Numbered from the stretch's first letter, positions 53,241-63,099 are shown. The stretch is DNA of 64,000 bases from an uncultured Collinsella sp. (GCA_900757385.1 CAAENO010000218.1:21183-85182), one strand, 5' to 3'. Made by a program: numbers and translations. The notes: a model not told the origin generated them from the letters alone.

Positions 53241-53377
53241 TTGCCCGCCGGGTGCCGGGGCAGGGGTTAAGTTTGCTGCTCTACAGTCCTGCTCACGACG
53301 GAGAGCACATTAAGTGCTCTCCTGTTCGTGCGGAACTCGCGACAAACTTAACCCCTGCCCCGGCACCCGGCGGGCAA
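53241..53377. repeat. 35-bp perfect inverted repeat with internal hairpin
   Basis: Bases 53241-53275 are the exact complement of 53343-53377. The 67-base loop contains its own stem, GGAGAGCAC (53300-53308) with GTGCTCTCC (53314-53322). It fills most of the 337-base gap between the divergent binding-protein and methyltransferase genes. It has no coding capacity and looks like a folded mobile or REP-like element. Confidence 0.8.
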
Positions 53378-53484
53378 ACGTCGTTGGGCTTATCACTAAC
53401 ACGAATAAACCGCTTGCATATCGTCTGCTGGCTTGGAACGGTACAATACTTGCAGCTTAAATTCATGAATTAGTGGAGTTATTG

Positions 53485-54933
53485 ATGGCAGAATCTCGTG
53501 CGGAGCGTAAGGCTCGTCGTGCTTTGATCGAGGCGGCTGAGGGGTCGGAGGAGAAAAAATCTTCTAAGAAATCCAAGCCATCTCAGCATGCGAAGGGTAA
53601 GTCGGCCAAAGGCAAGGTTAAGACCAAGCGTTCTGGCTCTCGTCAGAGCGGGGATAAGGCGCCTCACGTTCGTTCCAAAGGCTCGCGCAAGGATTCGGCT
53701 CAGCCTGCGCGTAAGGCCGTGGATCCCAAGTCTCCCTGTTCGATCATGAAAGCTTGCGGTGGGTGCACGGCGCTCAATCGTCCTTATAAAAAGCAGTTGG
53801 CAGCTAAGCAGGCTGCTATGGAGGAGCTTTTTGCTGCTCTTTGCGAGCGCGAGGGTATTAGCGTCGACCCCATTCGCGGTATGGGCGTCACCTTGGGCGA
53901 CCCGGGCAAGTATCCTGCGCCGCGTGGTTTTCGTCATAAGGCTGCCACTCCCTTTGCTCCCGGTAAGGAGGGCGCTGTCCGCTGCGGCTTCTTTGAGCGC
54001 GGTTCGCACAGAATCGTTGCCGTGCCCGAATGCCCCGTCGAGGTACCGGGCGCCCGACAGATTCTTAACGGCATCGCGCGTGAAGCTGAGCGCCTGCACA
54101 TTCCCGCCTTTAACGAGGACAAGCATCTGGGCTTGCTCCGCTATGCCGTCGTCCGCTGCGGTTGGCGTACCGACCAGATTATGGTCACCCTCGTGACCGC
54201 TCAGCGCGACTTGCCGCATGCGCAGGAGTTCTTTGAGGCTGTCGCCGCACTCGATCCGCATATCGTCACCGTTGCCCAAAACATCAACGGACGCCCCGGT
54301 AACGCCATCTTGGGTGAGGAGACTCGCATCGTCTATGGCGCCGAGTGTATGCGCGACCAGCTGCTCGGTTGCGAATTCGATATCTCCCCTACCGCGTTCT
54401 ACCAGACCAACCCGCAGCAGACCGAGCTGCTCTACCAGCTCGCTATCGATGGCATGGATCTGCGCCAGGACGATGTGCTTATGGATGCCTACTGCGGCAG
54501 CGGCACCATCGGTCTTTGCGCAGCTAAAGAAGCCCAGAACAAGGGTATCGGAATCATGCTGCTCGGTGTGGAGCGCAACCCGGCGGGCATTGCCGACGCA
54601 CGCCGCAATGCCGAGCTCAACGGCCTCACCCGCAGCGCTTGGTTTATGGCCGACGACGCCACCGATTACATCCTGGACGCTGCCGATAACAACGAGCGCG
54701 TTGACGTTCTCTCCATCGACCCGCCGCGCGCCGGCTCCACACCCGAGTTCCTCGAAGCCGCCTGCGCACTTAAGCCGCGCCGCATCACCTATATCAGCTG
54801 CAACCCCGTCACCCAAGAGCGCGACCTACACCAGCTCCTCGACGGAGGTTATCGCCTGCTCAAGATCACGCCGGTCGACATGTTCCCTCATACCGACCAC
54901 ACCGAGACCGTCGCGGTCCTCGAGCGCCGCTAA
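53485..54933 (+). CDS. RlmD/RumA-type 23S rRNA uracil-C5 methyltransferase
   Basis: This 482-residue SAM-dependent enzyme of the TrmA/RlmC/RlmD family has an iron-sulfur-type cysteine set (PCSIMKACGGC, plus the cysteine in VPECPV), SAM motif DAYCGSGTIGL, DPPRAGS with the catalytic region and ISCNPVTQERDL. It has an unusual N-terminal extension of about 85 residues, very rich in Lys, Arg and Ser, where RlmD normally has a TRAM domain. That basic tail probably binds RNA. ATG 53485 is preferred over 53473. Confidence 0.88.
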   Translation: MAESRAERKARRALIEAAEGSEEKKSSKKSKPSQHAKGKSAKGKVKTKRSGSRQSGDKAPHVRSKGSRKDSAQPARKAVDPKSPCSIMKACGGCTALNRPYKKQLAAKQAAMEELFAALCEREGISVDPIRGMGVTLGDPGKYPAPRGFRHKAATPFAPGKEGAVRCGFFERGSHRIVAVPECPVEVPGARQILNGIAREAERLHIPAFNEDKHLGLLRYAVVRCGWRTDQIMVTLVTAQRDLPHAQEFFEAVAALDPHIVTVAQNINGRPGNAILGEETRIVYGAECMRDQLLGCEFDISPTAFYQTNPQQTELLYQLAIDGMDLRQDDVLMDAYCGSGTIGLCAAKEAQNKGIGIMLLGVERNPAGIADARRNAELNGLTRSAWFMADDATDYILDAADNNERVDVLSIDPPRAGSTPEFLEAACALKPRRITYISCNPVTQERDLHQLLDGGYRLLKITPVDMFPHTDHTETVAVLERR

Positions 54934-54948
54934 TCCACCGGCACAAGA

Positions 54949-54978
54949 AAGGGGGCGGCCCGTCTGGACTGCCCCCTT
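54949..54978. terminator. Bidirectional terminator AAGGGGGC/GCCCCCTT
   Basis: The stem 54949-54956 with 54971-54978 separates the convergent methyltransferase and PHP genes. Confidence 0.75.
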
Positions 54979-54998
54979 CGCTTGGTTTATGAACTCCG

Positions 54999-55820
54999 CT
55001 ACATCCCCTTGCGCAGGTCGCACACGCCGGCTGCCGCCATCTCGCGCAGCAGCGTCTCGCGATCGCGCGTCACGATCAAATCCAGCGGGAAATGAATCTC
55101 GTCGAGCATCTTGCGCGCCTGGTCGAGCTTGCCAATGGCCATACCAATGTGTGCGTCGGTCGAGACACCGATCCCCACGCCCAGCTCGGCGCAGCGCTCG
55201 GCAATCTTGCGACACACGTTCCAATGCTCGGCATCCGTGCCATGCTCAAGACTATGGTTGTTGATCTCGATGATCTTGTGCTTGGCCTTGGCCGCCAACA
55301 GCACCTCATCGATATCGAACGGCACGCCCGTACGACCCGTATGCCCAAGCATGAACACCTTGGGGCGCTCCAAGGCATTGATGTACATCTCGGTCGTCTG
55401 GGCGAGCGTCGCGCCTTCAGCGAGCTGCGGGTTATGCACGCTTGCCACCAAATAATCCAAATTACGCGTCACCAAATCGAACAGCGAATGCTCACGACTA
55501 TACGAATCGCCGGCGATATCGAGCGAAACGGGAATGTCCTCGCCAAACAAGCTGCCGTCCAGCGAAACGATATCGGCCTCGGCGCCGCGAAGCACCAGCA
55601 CGCCGCTCCAAATGCGCGGCCAGATATCCTGGTTAATAAAGAATTGGAAACTGCGCAGGTCATTGGGACAAGGCGTAACCATCGAGCTTAAATGATCGGC
55701 TGAACCGAGCACCTGAAGGCCGCGCTCTGCCGCCCAATAGATGTTCTCCTCGATGGTTGAGTACGCATGCGCAGAGAACATCGTATGAGTATGAATATCA
55801 CAAGAAAGAAGGTAGGGCAT
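54999..55820 (-). CDS. PHP-domain phosphoesterase (YcdX-like)
   Basis: This 273-residue protein opens with CDIHTHTMFS, the metal-binding HxH of the PHP domain. Further metal-ligand candidates are ADHLSS, GAEADIV, SVHNP and VSTDAHIG near the C-terminus, the usual nine-ligand trinuclear set. YcdX-type members are phosphatases of unknown physiological substrate. ATG 55820 follows GGAGACCCG; the longer frame to 55964 lacks family similarity. Confidence 0.85.
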   Translation of the reverse strand: MPYLLSCDIHTHTMFSAHAYSTIEENIYWAAERGLQVLGSADHLSSMVTPCPNDLRSFQFFINQDIWPRIWSGVLVLRGAEADIVSLDGSLFGEDIPVSLDIAGDSYSREHSLFDLVTRNLDYLVASVHNPQLAEGATLAQTTEMYINALERPKVFMLGHTGRTGVPFDIDEVLLAAKAKHKIIEINNHSLEHGTDAEHWNVCRKIAERCAELGVGIGVSTDAHIGMAIGKLDQARKMLDEIHFPLDLIVTRDRETLLREMAAAGVCDLRKGM

Positions 55821-55919
55821 CGGGTCTCCTTGTCCAGTATGGCCGTCGCGTATATTCATTGTACGCATAGCTTTCGGCAGTCGTAAAACTGCTTCATCCC
55901 AATCACACAACGGCATAAA

Positions 55920-55953
55920 CAACGGGGCTTGGCTTAGCACCAAACCCCGTTTC
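55920..55953 (-). terminator. Terminator of the aminotransferase gene
   Basis: A stem of ACGGGG/CCCCGT with an inner TTGG/CCAA, just after the aminotransferase stop on the minus strand. Confidence 0.65.
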
Positions 55954-55979
55954 ACGTAAAACATTGCAAGCAGAGCGCT

Positions 55980-57170
55980 TTACTTTCGACGATATTCGTC
56001 GGCCAGTTGCTTCCAGGCAGGCAACGAATTGACAATGGTCTCGTAGCTCACACAGTAGCCAAGGCGGAACCAGCCCGGCATGCCAAAGCTATCCGAAGGC
56101 ACCGCGAGCAGCTCATACTTCTTCGCGCGCTCGCAGAAGGCGTTCGCATCGGGCTCCAGCGCCTTCACCCACAGGTAGAATGCACCATCCGGCTCAACAT
56201 AGGTGTAGCCATACTCCGCCAGTGCATCGGTAAGCGCGGTGCGGTTGCGTGCATAGGCCTCAACGTCACTCGGCTCATCGACGCAATCGATAATCACGCG
56301 CTGGAAGAGCACCGGAGCGCACACGAAGCCCAGCGTACGGGCGGCACCGGCAACGGCGGGCATTAGACGAGCTGCCTGAGGATTCGTATTGGGGACCAAA
56401 ATCCAGCCCACGCGCTCACCAGGCAGCGACAGCGACTTAGAATACGAGTAGCACACCACGGTGTTCTCGTAGATCGAGGGCACCCAAGCCACCTCGGCAC
56501 CGTACACGATCTCGCGGTACGGCTCATCAGAGATGAGCATAATCGGATTCTCGGGATCACGCTTGGCGTTGACCTCGCGCAGAACATTGGCCAGTCGCGT
56601 CAGCGTGTCGCGTGTATATACGGCACCGGTCGGATTGTTGGGCGAGTCGATGATGACGGCAGTCGTCTTATCGGTAATCGCCTTGAGCACGTTGTCCACG
56701 CTCAGCTGGAACGTTTCTTCATTGGCGAGCGCCTCAACACACGTACAGCCGGCCTTCTCAATCCAAACGCGATACTCCGGAAAGTATGGGGCGATAACAA
56801 TAACCTCGTCGCCCGGGTTCGTAACGGCGTTGAGCGTGCAGGTGAGCGAAGCCGCGGCACCCACCGTCATAAAGACGTCTTTGCCCTCATAGTTCGTTCC
56901 AAAGCGGCGGTTGAGCGATTCGGCGACGGCTGCTCGACATTGCGGCAGGCCCGGAGCGGGGGTGTAGCCGTGCAGCTGGTCACTCGGCAGCTCCAAGGCC
57001 TTCTTAATGGACTCCGCCACGGTATCGGGCGCCGAAACGCTCGGATTGCCCAGCGAAAAATCGAATACGTTCTCCGCACCGATCTGTGCCTTGCGCTCAA
57101 GGCCATAGCTAAAGATCTCACGGATGATGGAGCTTTCCGCCCCGCGAGCATACATAGTTTCGTTGATCAT
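55980..57170 (-). CDS. PLP-dependent class I/II aminotransferase
   Basis: This 396-residue fold-type I enzyme has FSLGNPSVSAPD, the PLP-contact IIDSPNNPTGAVY, SDEPYREIVY and the Schiff-base lysine in SYSKSLSLPGERVGW. Such enzymes transfer amino groups between amino acids and 2-oxoacids. Aspartate- or aromatic-type activity is possible and specificity is not readable. ATG 57170 has GAAAGGGGAACAG upstream, and the extra N-terminal frame to 57269 is non-coding hairpin sequence. Confidence 0.9.
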   Translation of the reverse strand: MINETMYARGAESSIIREIFSYGLERKAQIGAENVFDFSLGNPSVSAPDTVAESIKKALELPSDQLHGYTPAPGLPQCRAAVAESLNRRFGTNYEGKDVFMTVGAAASLTCTLNAVTNPGDEVIVIAPYFPEYRVWIEKAGCTCVEALANEETFQLSVDNVLKAITDKTTAVIIDSPNNPTGAVYTRDTLTRLANVLREVNAKRDPENPIMLISDEPYREIVYGAEVAWVPSIYENTVVCYSYSKSLSLPGERVGWILVPNTNPQAARLMPAVAGAARTLGFVCAPVLFQRVIIDCVDEPSDVEAYARNRTALTDALAEYGYTYVEPDGAFYLWVKALEPDANAFCERAKKYELLAVPSDSFGMPGWFRLGYCVSYETIVNSLPAWKQLADEYRRK

Positions 57171-57230
57171 CTGTTCCCCTTTCGCATAGGCGCTATTGTA
57201 CGCTTTAGCCGAGCAAAGTGCCGCAGCAAT

Positions 57231-57290
57231 GTTGATTGGGGACAGACTTAAATGCGTGAAAACGCTCATTTAAGTCTGTCCCCAATCAAC
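57231..57290. repeat. REP-like hairpin with 24-bp perfect stem
   Basis: Bases 57231-57254 pair perfectly with 57267-57290, with a 12-base loop. Both arms carry the GGGGACAGAC core. It lies between the aminotransferase start and the end of ftsH. Confidence 0.8.
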
Positions 57291-57305
57291 ATATCGCTCA
57301 AAAGA

Positions 57306-57337
57306 AAAGCCTCCACAGGTTTCCCCGCAGAGGCTTT
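57306..57337 (-). terminator. Terminator of ftsH
   Basis: AAAGCCTC (57306-57313) pairs with GAGGCTTT (57330-57337), followed by T residues on the minus strand. Confidence 0.75.
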
Positions 57338-57348
57338 CGCTACAAGAA

Positions 57349-59487
57349 CTATTTGTCGGCGTCGGTGTTGCCGTCAGCGTTGGCAGCATTGCCATCACCG
57401 GCATCATCGGATGCGGCTTCGGCATCCTCCTGCATGGCCGCCTGCGCAAAGGCCGCGGCATCAGCCGCCAGCTCTTCCTCGCTCATACGAGGCGCGCGCT
57501 TCTTGGTCGGCATGCCGGCCGCCTTGGCATTGCGCTCCTCCTTGGCCGCCAGGATATCGCCCTCGCGCTCAAGGTAGGCGTCCCACTCGTTATCGAGCAG
57601 GGCATTCACGGCATCGCCCTCGACAGTCTCGCGCTCAAGCAGCACCTTCGCCATCAGATCGAGCTGATCGCGACGGGCGTCCAGGATCTCGACCGCACGA
57701 CGATGGGCCTCACGCATAATGCGCTGAACCTCGATATCGATGCGGCGCGCCGTCTCCTCGGAGTAATCCTGGTGATCGGCGTAATCGCGACCAAGGAATA
57801 CCTGATGCTGCGCCTCACCAAACACTTGCGTACCCAGTTCCTCGCTCATGCCCAGGCGCGTGACCATCTCGCGCGCCATCTTGGTCGCACGCTCCAGATC
57901 GTTGCTCGCGCCCGACGTGATGTCGTCGCACATGAGCTCCTCGGCAACGCGACCGCCCAAGAACACGGCGAGCTCGTCGAGCATCTCGTTCTTGGTCTTG
58001 AGGAAGTGATCCTCCTGCGGAAGCTGCAGTGTGTAGCCCAGGGCCTGACCGCGGCTGACGATCGAGATCTTATGAACCGGATCGGAGTGCTCCAGGATGT
58101 GGCCCACCAAAGCGTGACCGCTCTCATGGTAGGCAATCGTGGTGCGCTCGGCCTCGGTCATCACGCGACCCTTGCGTTGCGGTCCGGCAATCACGCGCTC
58201 CATCGACTCCTCGACCTCGTCCATCGAGATCACGGAACGATGACGGCGAGCGGCCAGCAACGCAGACTCGTTGAGCAGGTTCGCCAAATCGGCACCAGTA
58301 AAGCCAACGGTCATCTGGGCGAGCTTCTCAAACTTAACGTCCTCGTCCATCGGCTTGTTCTCAGCATGCACGCGCAAGATCTGCTCGCGGCCCTTCACGT
58401 CCGGACGGTCGACCGTAACTTGACGATCAAAACGACCGGGGCGCAGCAATGCCGGGTCCAGAATATCGGGGCGGTTGGTCGCGGCGATCAGGATGACCGA
58501 CTCGCTTTCCTCAAAACCGTCCATCTCGACCAGCAGCTGGTTGAGCGTCTGCTCGCGCTCGTCGTGGCCGCCGCCCAAACCGGCTCCGCGCTGACGTCCC
58601 ACGGCATCGATCTCGTCAATAAAGATGATTGACGGAGCCTGAGACTTGGCCTCCTTAAAGAGGTCACGCACACGGCTGGCGCCGACACCCACGAACATCT
58701 CGACAAAGTCGGAACCCGAGATGCTAAAGAACGGCACGCCCGCCTCGCCGGCAACGGCCTTGGCCAGCAACGTTTTACCGGTGCCCGGAGGGCCCACCAG
58801 CAACACGCCACGCGGGATCTTGGCGCCCAGCTTGCGATAGCGATCCGGATCGCTTAAAAAGTCACGGATCTCCTCGAGCTCCTCGACTGCCTCGTCCACG
58901 CCGGCAACGTCCTCGAACTTGACCTTGGGACGCGTAGCCTCGTTGGTCTTGGCATTGGTCTTGCCAAACTGCATGTTCCTATTATTGGCGCCCATCATCT
59001 GGCGCATAAAGTAGAACATGATGGCGATCAGGGCAATCGTCGGCAGCACACTCATCGCCAAGTCGCCCCAAAAATCGGGGTCGTTGGTGTTGACGATGTA
59101 CTTGGTGTCGGGGTGCTCCGCCATAAGCTCGGCAAGCGAATCGGAGCCGACATAGGTCGAGGAGAAGCTCTTGAGCTCGCTCGTATCACCCTTGTCCTTT
59201 TTCGTCTTCCAGTAATGACCCGCCACGCTTCCGTCTTGAACCGTATAGGTCAAATCTTCAACGCGATCCTGCTTAATGGCGCTCACCATCTCGCTCGTCG
59301 CAAGCTTAACGGTATTGCTGGAGCTGGCAAAGCCGGAGCCCATGTTAAAGAAGGCGTAGCCCAGAAGCGCGCAAGCCAAAATAAAATACAGCCAGCCCGT
59401 ACGCGTGGGCTTCTTGCCTCCGGGCATCCCCGGGATCTTAGGCTCCCGGGGAGTCTGGGAATTGTTATCGTTACGGTCGTCGGGCAT
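57349..59487 (-). CDS. ftsH: ATP-dependent zinc metalloprotease FtsH
   Basis: This 712-residue membrane-bound AAA+ protease degrades misfolded membrane and regulatory proteins. It has two transmembrane segments (about 31-49 and 142-161), Walker A GPPGTGKT (232-239), Walker [10 protein letters not shown], the SRH region [20 protein letters not shown] and the zinc site HESGH (454-458). An acidic/alanine-rich tail of about 60 residues follows the protease domain. It begins two bases after hpt ends, with GGAGG in the end of hpt, so it is co-transcribed with hpt and tilS. Confidence 0.97.
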   Translation of the reverse strand: MPDDRNDNNSQTPREPKIPGMPGGKKPTRTGWLYFILACALLGYAFFNMGSGFASSSNTVKLATSEMVSAIKQDRVEDLTYTVQDGSVAGHYWKTKKDKGDTSELKSFSSTYVGSDSLAELMAEHPDTKYIVNTNDPDFWGDLAMSVLPTIALIAIMFYFMRQMMGANNRNMQFGKTNAKTNEATRPKVKFEDVAGVDEAVEELEEIRDFLSDPDRYRKLGAKIPRGVLLVGPPGTGKTLLAKAVAGEAGVPFFSISGSDFVEMFVGVGASRVRDLFKEAKSQAPSIIFIDEIDAVGRQRGAGLGGGHDEREQTLNQLLVEMDGFEESESVILIAATNRPDILDPALLRPGRFDRQVTVDRPDVKGREQILRVHAENKPMDEDVKFEKLAQMTVGFTGADLANLLNESALLAARRHRSVISMDEVEESMERVIAGPQRKGRVMTEAERTTIAYHESGHALVGHILEHSDPVHKISIVSRGQALGYTLQLPQEDHFLKTKNEMLDELAVFLGGRVAEELMCDDITSGASNDLERATKMAREMVTRLGMSEELGTQVFGEAQHQVFLGRDYADHQDYSEETARRIDIEVQRIMREAHRRAVEILDARRDQLDLMAKVLLERETVEGDAVNALLDNEWDAYLEREGDILAAKEERNAKAAGMPTKKRAPRMSEEELAADAAAFAQAAMQEDAEAASDDAGDGNAANADGNTDADK

Positions 59488-59488
59488 C

Positions 59489-60037
59489 TTACGAATAAAC
59501 CTCCGGTTTCAAAATGCCCAGATACGGAAGGTTACGATAGCGCTCGGCATAGTCGAGGCCGTAGCCCACCACAAAGGCATCGGGGCAATGGGTTCCAACA
59601 TACTTGGGCGTGACGGCCGAGGTACGGTCCTCAACGTCCTTCCACAGGAAGGCGGCAACCTCCAGCGAGGCGGGCTTGCGGCTCTCGAGGTTCTTCATCA
59701 GATACTTGAGCGTCAGGCCCGAGTCCAGAATGTCCTCGACGATCAGCACGTCGCGACCGCGGATGTCGATATCCAGGTCCTTAATGATACGCACGATGCC
59801 CGAGGACTTCACACCGTCGCCATAGCTCGAAACAGCCATGAAATCGATGTTGGTCGGCAGCTCGATCTTGCGCATCAGGTCGCCCATAAAGACCACGGCG
59901 CCGCGCAGGACCGCAATCAGCACCAGATCCTTACCCGCGTAGTCGCGAGTAATCTGCTCGCCTAGGCGAGAGACGATACCGTCGATATCCTCCTGCGTAA
60001 ACAGAACCTTCTCGATATCCGGATGTTGAGAAGCCAT
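59489..60037 (-). CDS. hpt: Hypoxanthine phosphoribosyltransferase
   Basis: This 182-residue purine salvage enzyme has the PRPP motif VLIVEDILDSGLT and the N-terminal LIAVLRGAVVFMGDL. It converts hypoxanthine or guanine to IMP or GMP. The gene order tilS-hpt-ftsH is the conserved Gram-positive cluster. Confidence 0.96.
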   Translation of the reverse strand: MASQHPDIEKVLFTQEDIDGIVSRLGEQITRDYAGKDLVLIAVLRGAVVFMGDLMRKIELPTNIDFMAVSSYGDGVKSSGIVRIIKDLDIDIRGRDVLIVEDILDSGLTLKYLMKNLESRKPASLEVAAFLWKDVEDRTSAVTPKYVGTHCPDAFVVGYGLDYAERYRNLPYLGILKPEVYS

Positions 60038-60184
60038 GACAACCCTTTCTTGTGCTTATCGCCCACGCACCGCCGCATGGACGCGAACTACACATTCTAG
60101 CAGCGCACGGGGTATATTTACCAGCACGTGCGCCATCAGCGCGGGAATACCGTCAACGTCGCACAGAATAGCTGGCGCGAAGCG

Positions 60185-61726
60185 CTATTCCGCATCGACC
60201 ACGCGAAGCAGATAGGCCACGCGCGTCGCCGCCGTGCACTTAAAACGTTCGTCCGCGCGAACGCCCGCGACCCATACTACGGCACCTCCCGGAGCCGTTC
60301 TTACCACGGGTACGCCAGAGCGGTCTGAAACAGGAATGCGCGCCTCGTTCAACAGGTCTGACACTTTCTTGCTACGACCGCTCATCCCCAACGGGCACAT
60401 CACGTCTCCCGGCACAGGGCTATCCACCCACAGGCGCGCCAATCGCGCCTCGGCGGGAATCTCCCCGCGCGAGCCGGCTAACATCCGCTCGCTATCGCGG
60501 TCGGCAAACCCCAGGGCCGCCGCATCCACCAAGGCCGCAACCTTTCCGGCAGCAGCAAGCTCGCGGGCACGGTGCACGATATTGCACCCCGGCTCCACAG
60601 CCATCGGCTCCGCTGTCAGCATATGCCCCGCCCCCAGCGGCAGACGACCGGGAACGGAGATCCAATCGGCCACTAAACCCTCGCGCGCCGCCGGGGCCTT
60701 GAACGCCAGCGTGCCAAACTCCACACGGGCATCAATTCCCGCAGGAAGCGTAACCGAGCCCGAGCCCGCAGCGACGCAGGCGAGCACGCGCTCCACGTGC
60801 CGCATCTCCGGTCGCGCGTCGGGATCGATGCGCTTAATCGCCAATCGCACGATACGCCGTGCAATCACAACCTCAGCGGCGGCAAGACGGCGCGCATCGA
60901 GCACAAGTGCGCCCGCCGCTTCCTTGCGCAGGCAGCTTCGAAACGCCTGTGCCGAAAGCTGGGAAAGAAAGGCGTCTTCGTCGCCCAGAATTTCGCAGGC
61001 GGCGCCAATCGTCTTACAGACGCTCGCGTTGCGCTGCGCCACCACCGGCATCACCCGATGGCGCACATAGTTGCGCAAGTACGAAACGTCCTCGTTGCTT
61101 TCGTCTTCCCGCCATGGCTGACCGTGCACCTGCAGATAGCTCACGAGCTCATCGTGCGTGAGGTCGAGCAAGGGGCGAACCACAATGTTCCGACGGCGCG
61201 GAATGCTCGATAGACCCGCGGGACCCGACCCTTTAATGGCATTCATCAAAAATGTTTCCGCGCGGTCCGACGAAGTATGCGCGGTACAGATACGAGCCGC
61301 CGTCCGCGGTGCGCCCGATTCGGCACAAAGTTCGCGAACGTATCTCCGTGCCGCGGCATAGCGCACCTCGCGAGCCGCAGCCTCGATATTGCCCGATTCG
61401 TCATCAAAATAGGCATGCTCAACACACAGCGGCAAACCGTATTGTGCGCACAGGTCACGTACAAAGGCCTCGTCGCCATCGGATGCCTCCCCGCGCAGAT
61501 GATGGTTTACATGCAGCACGTGCAATCGCTCGCGCGCAATGGGAGCGACGCCGCGCCCATCCTGGATATCCAGCTTTGATGTGCAAGCCATAAGGAGCAG
61601 CGCCGTCGAGTCCGCACCGCCTGATACCATGAGCACTACGGGGGCAGCGGCCTGCCGCGTTGCCAGGGCGCTCTTATCCGTCCTCGGCGCGGCATGATGT
61701 CCATAGTGCTGAGATACCGTTGGCAT
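60185..61726 (-). CDS. tilS: tRNA(Ile)-lysidine synthase
   Basis: This 513-residue enzyme has the PP-loop VSGGADSTALLL at about residue 34, HHLRGEASDGDE and further TilS blocks. It modifies the wobble cytidine of tRNA-Ile(CAU) to lysidine, which is essential. The C-terminal part holds the TilS substrate-binding domain (MCPLGMSGRSKKVSDLLNEARIP). It is the first of the tilS-hpt-ftsH cluster, divergent from the metallo-hydrolase gene. Confidence 0.95.
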   Translation of the reverse strand: MPTVSQHYGHHAAPRTDKSALATRQAAAPVVLMVSGGADSTALLLMACTSKLDIQDGRGVAPIARERLHVLHVNHHLRGEASDGDEAFVRDLCAQYGLPLCVEHAYFDDESGNIEAAAREVRYAAARRYVRELCAESGAPRTAARICTAHTSSDRAETFLMNAIKGSGPAGLSSIPRRRNIVVRPLLDLTHDELVSYLQVHGQPWREDESNEDVSYLRNYVRHRVMPVVAQRNASVCKTIGAACEILGDEDAFLSQLSAQAFRSCLRKEAAGALVLDARRLAAAEVVIARRIVRLAIKRIDPDARPEMRHVERVLACVAAGSGSVTLPAGIDARVEFGTLAFKAPAAREGLVADWISVPGRLPLGAGHMLTAEPMAVEPGCNIVHRARELAAAGKVAALVDAAALGFADRDSERMLAGSRGEIPAEARLARLWVDSPVPGDVMCPLGMSGRSKKVSDLLNEARIPVSDRSGVPVVRTAPGGAVVWVAGVRADERFKCTAATRVAYLLRVVDAE

Positions 61727-61774
61727 TCGCTTCCTCCTCTATTCGTCCGCACTCATTGTATCCTTTGGAATCTT

Positions 61775-62584
61775 ATGTCTCGCCTGCACCTTCATATCCT
61801 CGGCAGCGGCTCAAAAGGCAACTGCGCACTCGTCGAGGGACCTCAGGGGCTCATCATGATCGACAACGGCCTGTCCCGCCGCGAGACACTTAAACGCATG
61901 GCGGAGCTTGGCCTCTCGGCAGACGACGTCGCCGCTCTTGTAATCACCCATGAGCATGGTGACCATATCAAGGGGCTCGATGTATGGTGCAAGCACTGGC
62001 ATGGTCCCCTCTTTGCCAGCAGGGACACCCTTTCATGCAAAGAAAACCTCGCGCGCCTGCCCGTAGAGGAATTTGACCCCGGCGACACGCTCCCCATTGC
62101 CGGCATCCACGTGCAAACCTACTCAACATCGCACGATGTCATCAATCCTGTCGGCTATCGATTTAATGCTCTCGATGATTCCATTGGGTTTGCCACCGAC
62201 ACCGGAGAGTTATCGAGCAAGGCCATAGGCATCCTCAAAGACTGTCGAGTTCTCGCGCTCGAAAGTAACCACGATGTAACTATGTTGCGCGAAGGAGCGT
62301 ACCCCCGCTTTCTTCAGGAGCGCATCCTGTCCACAAAGGGGCACCTCTCCAACAACCAGGCCGCCGAAGCCGCGCGCGAACTTGTTACCGATCGCACCGA
62401 ACAACTCATCGCCATGCACATCAGCCAGGACAATAATCGTCCAAGCCTTACCGTCAAAAGCTATGCCAACGCGCTTGATGCAAGTCTCGATGATGAACTC
62501 GGCAGTTCTGCCACCCGTCTTCAAGGGCCGCGGAAGCTCTCGATACGCCCTGCAAGCCAATATCAACCGACAACCATTCAATAG
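61775..62584 (+). CDS. YycJ/WalJ-type metallo-beta-lactamase-fold hydrolase
   Basis: This 269-residue protein starts LHILGSGSKGNCALVEG and has the HEHGDHIKG metal motif and later histidines of the MBL fold (STSHDV, MHISQDNNRP). In Firmicutes the relative is the WalJ/YycJ exonuclease-like protein. Here no walRK genes are adjacent. ATG 61775 is chosen because the fold begins at once. It is divergent from tilS with a 48-base gap. Confidence 0.88.
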   Translation: MSRLHLHILGSGSKGNCALVEGPQGLIMIDNGLSRRETLKRMAELGLSADDVAALVITHEHGDHIKGLDVWCKHWHGPLFASRDTLSCKENLARLPVEEFDPGDTLPIAGIHVQTYSTSHDVINPVGYRFNALDDSIGFATDTGELSSKAIGILKDCRVLALESNHDVTMLREGAYPRFLQERILSTKGHLSNNQAAEAARELVTDRTEQLIAMHISQDNNRPSLTVKSYANALDASLDDELGSSATRLQGPRKLSIRPASQYQPTTIQ

Positions 62585-62598
62585 CCCCTCAAGACAAC

Positions 62599-62634
62599 AA
62601 GGGGGGGCTGGGAATCACTTCCCAGCCCCCCCCT
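62599..62634. terminator. Strong bidirectional terminator
   Basis: A 16-base perfect stem of AAGGGGGGGCTGGGAA and its complement with a four-base loop. It separates the convergent hydrolase and hsp20 genes. Confidence 0.9.
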
Positions 62635-62667
62635 TAACTCATACTCTCGATTGAAGCAGAGCCATCG

Positions 62668-63099
62668 TTAGTCGATGGAGATCTTCGTAACGTTCTTCTT
62701 CTCGACAATCTTGGGAACCGTAACGGTCAGGATGCCGTCAGCATACTTAGCCGAAAGGCCCTCGCTCGAAGCGTCCTTCAGATACACGCCGCGCGTCGCG
62801 CTGTACGAGCTAAACTCCTTCTGCAGGAAGTTCTTGCCCTCGTTCTCCTCGTCCTCCACAACGTTCACGCTAATCGACAGGCGACCCTCGTTAAGCTCAA
62901 CGTCGATATCATCCTTAGCGACGCCGGTCAGATAGGCCTTGACCTCATAACCATCGCCCTTGTCCTCGACATCAACGGGGAACGCCTTGGAAGCAATCGA
63001 GTTGTTTGCAAGATCGGTCATATCATCAAACAAATCGAACAGCGAGCTAGCAGAAGGACGAACGCCAAAAACCGAACGATAAGGAACCATGCTTGCCAT
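62668..63099 (-). CDS. hsp20: Hsp20/alpha-crystallin small heat-shock protein
   Basis: This 143-residue chaperone holds unfolding proteins without ATP. The alpha-crystallin domain spans about residues 38-135, with YEVKAYLTGVAKDDIDVELNEG, the A-x-x-x-D-G-I-L-T-V motif (AKYADGILTVTVPK) and a C-terminal I-x-I (KISID). ATG 63099 has AAAAGGAGTGG upstream. The 275-base upstream region is A/T-rich and contains TATATAA-like boxes, but I see no clear CIRCE or HAIR element. Confidence 0.93.
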   Translation of the reverse strand: MASMVPYRSVFGVRPSASSLFDLFDDMTDLANNSIASKAFPVDVEDKGDGYEVKAYLTGVAKDDIDVELNEGRLSISVNVVEDEENEGKNFLQKEFSSYSATRGVYLKDASSEGLSAKYADGILTVTVPKIVEKKNVTKISID

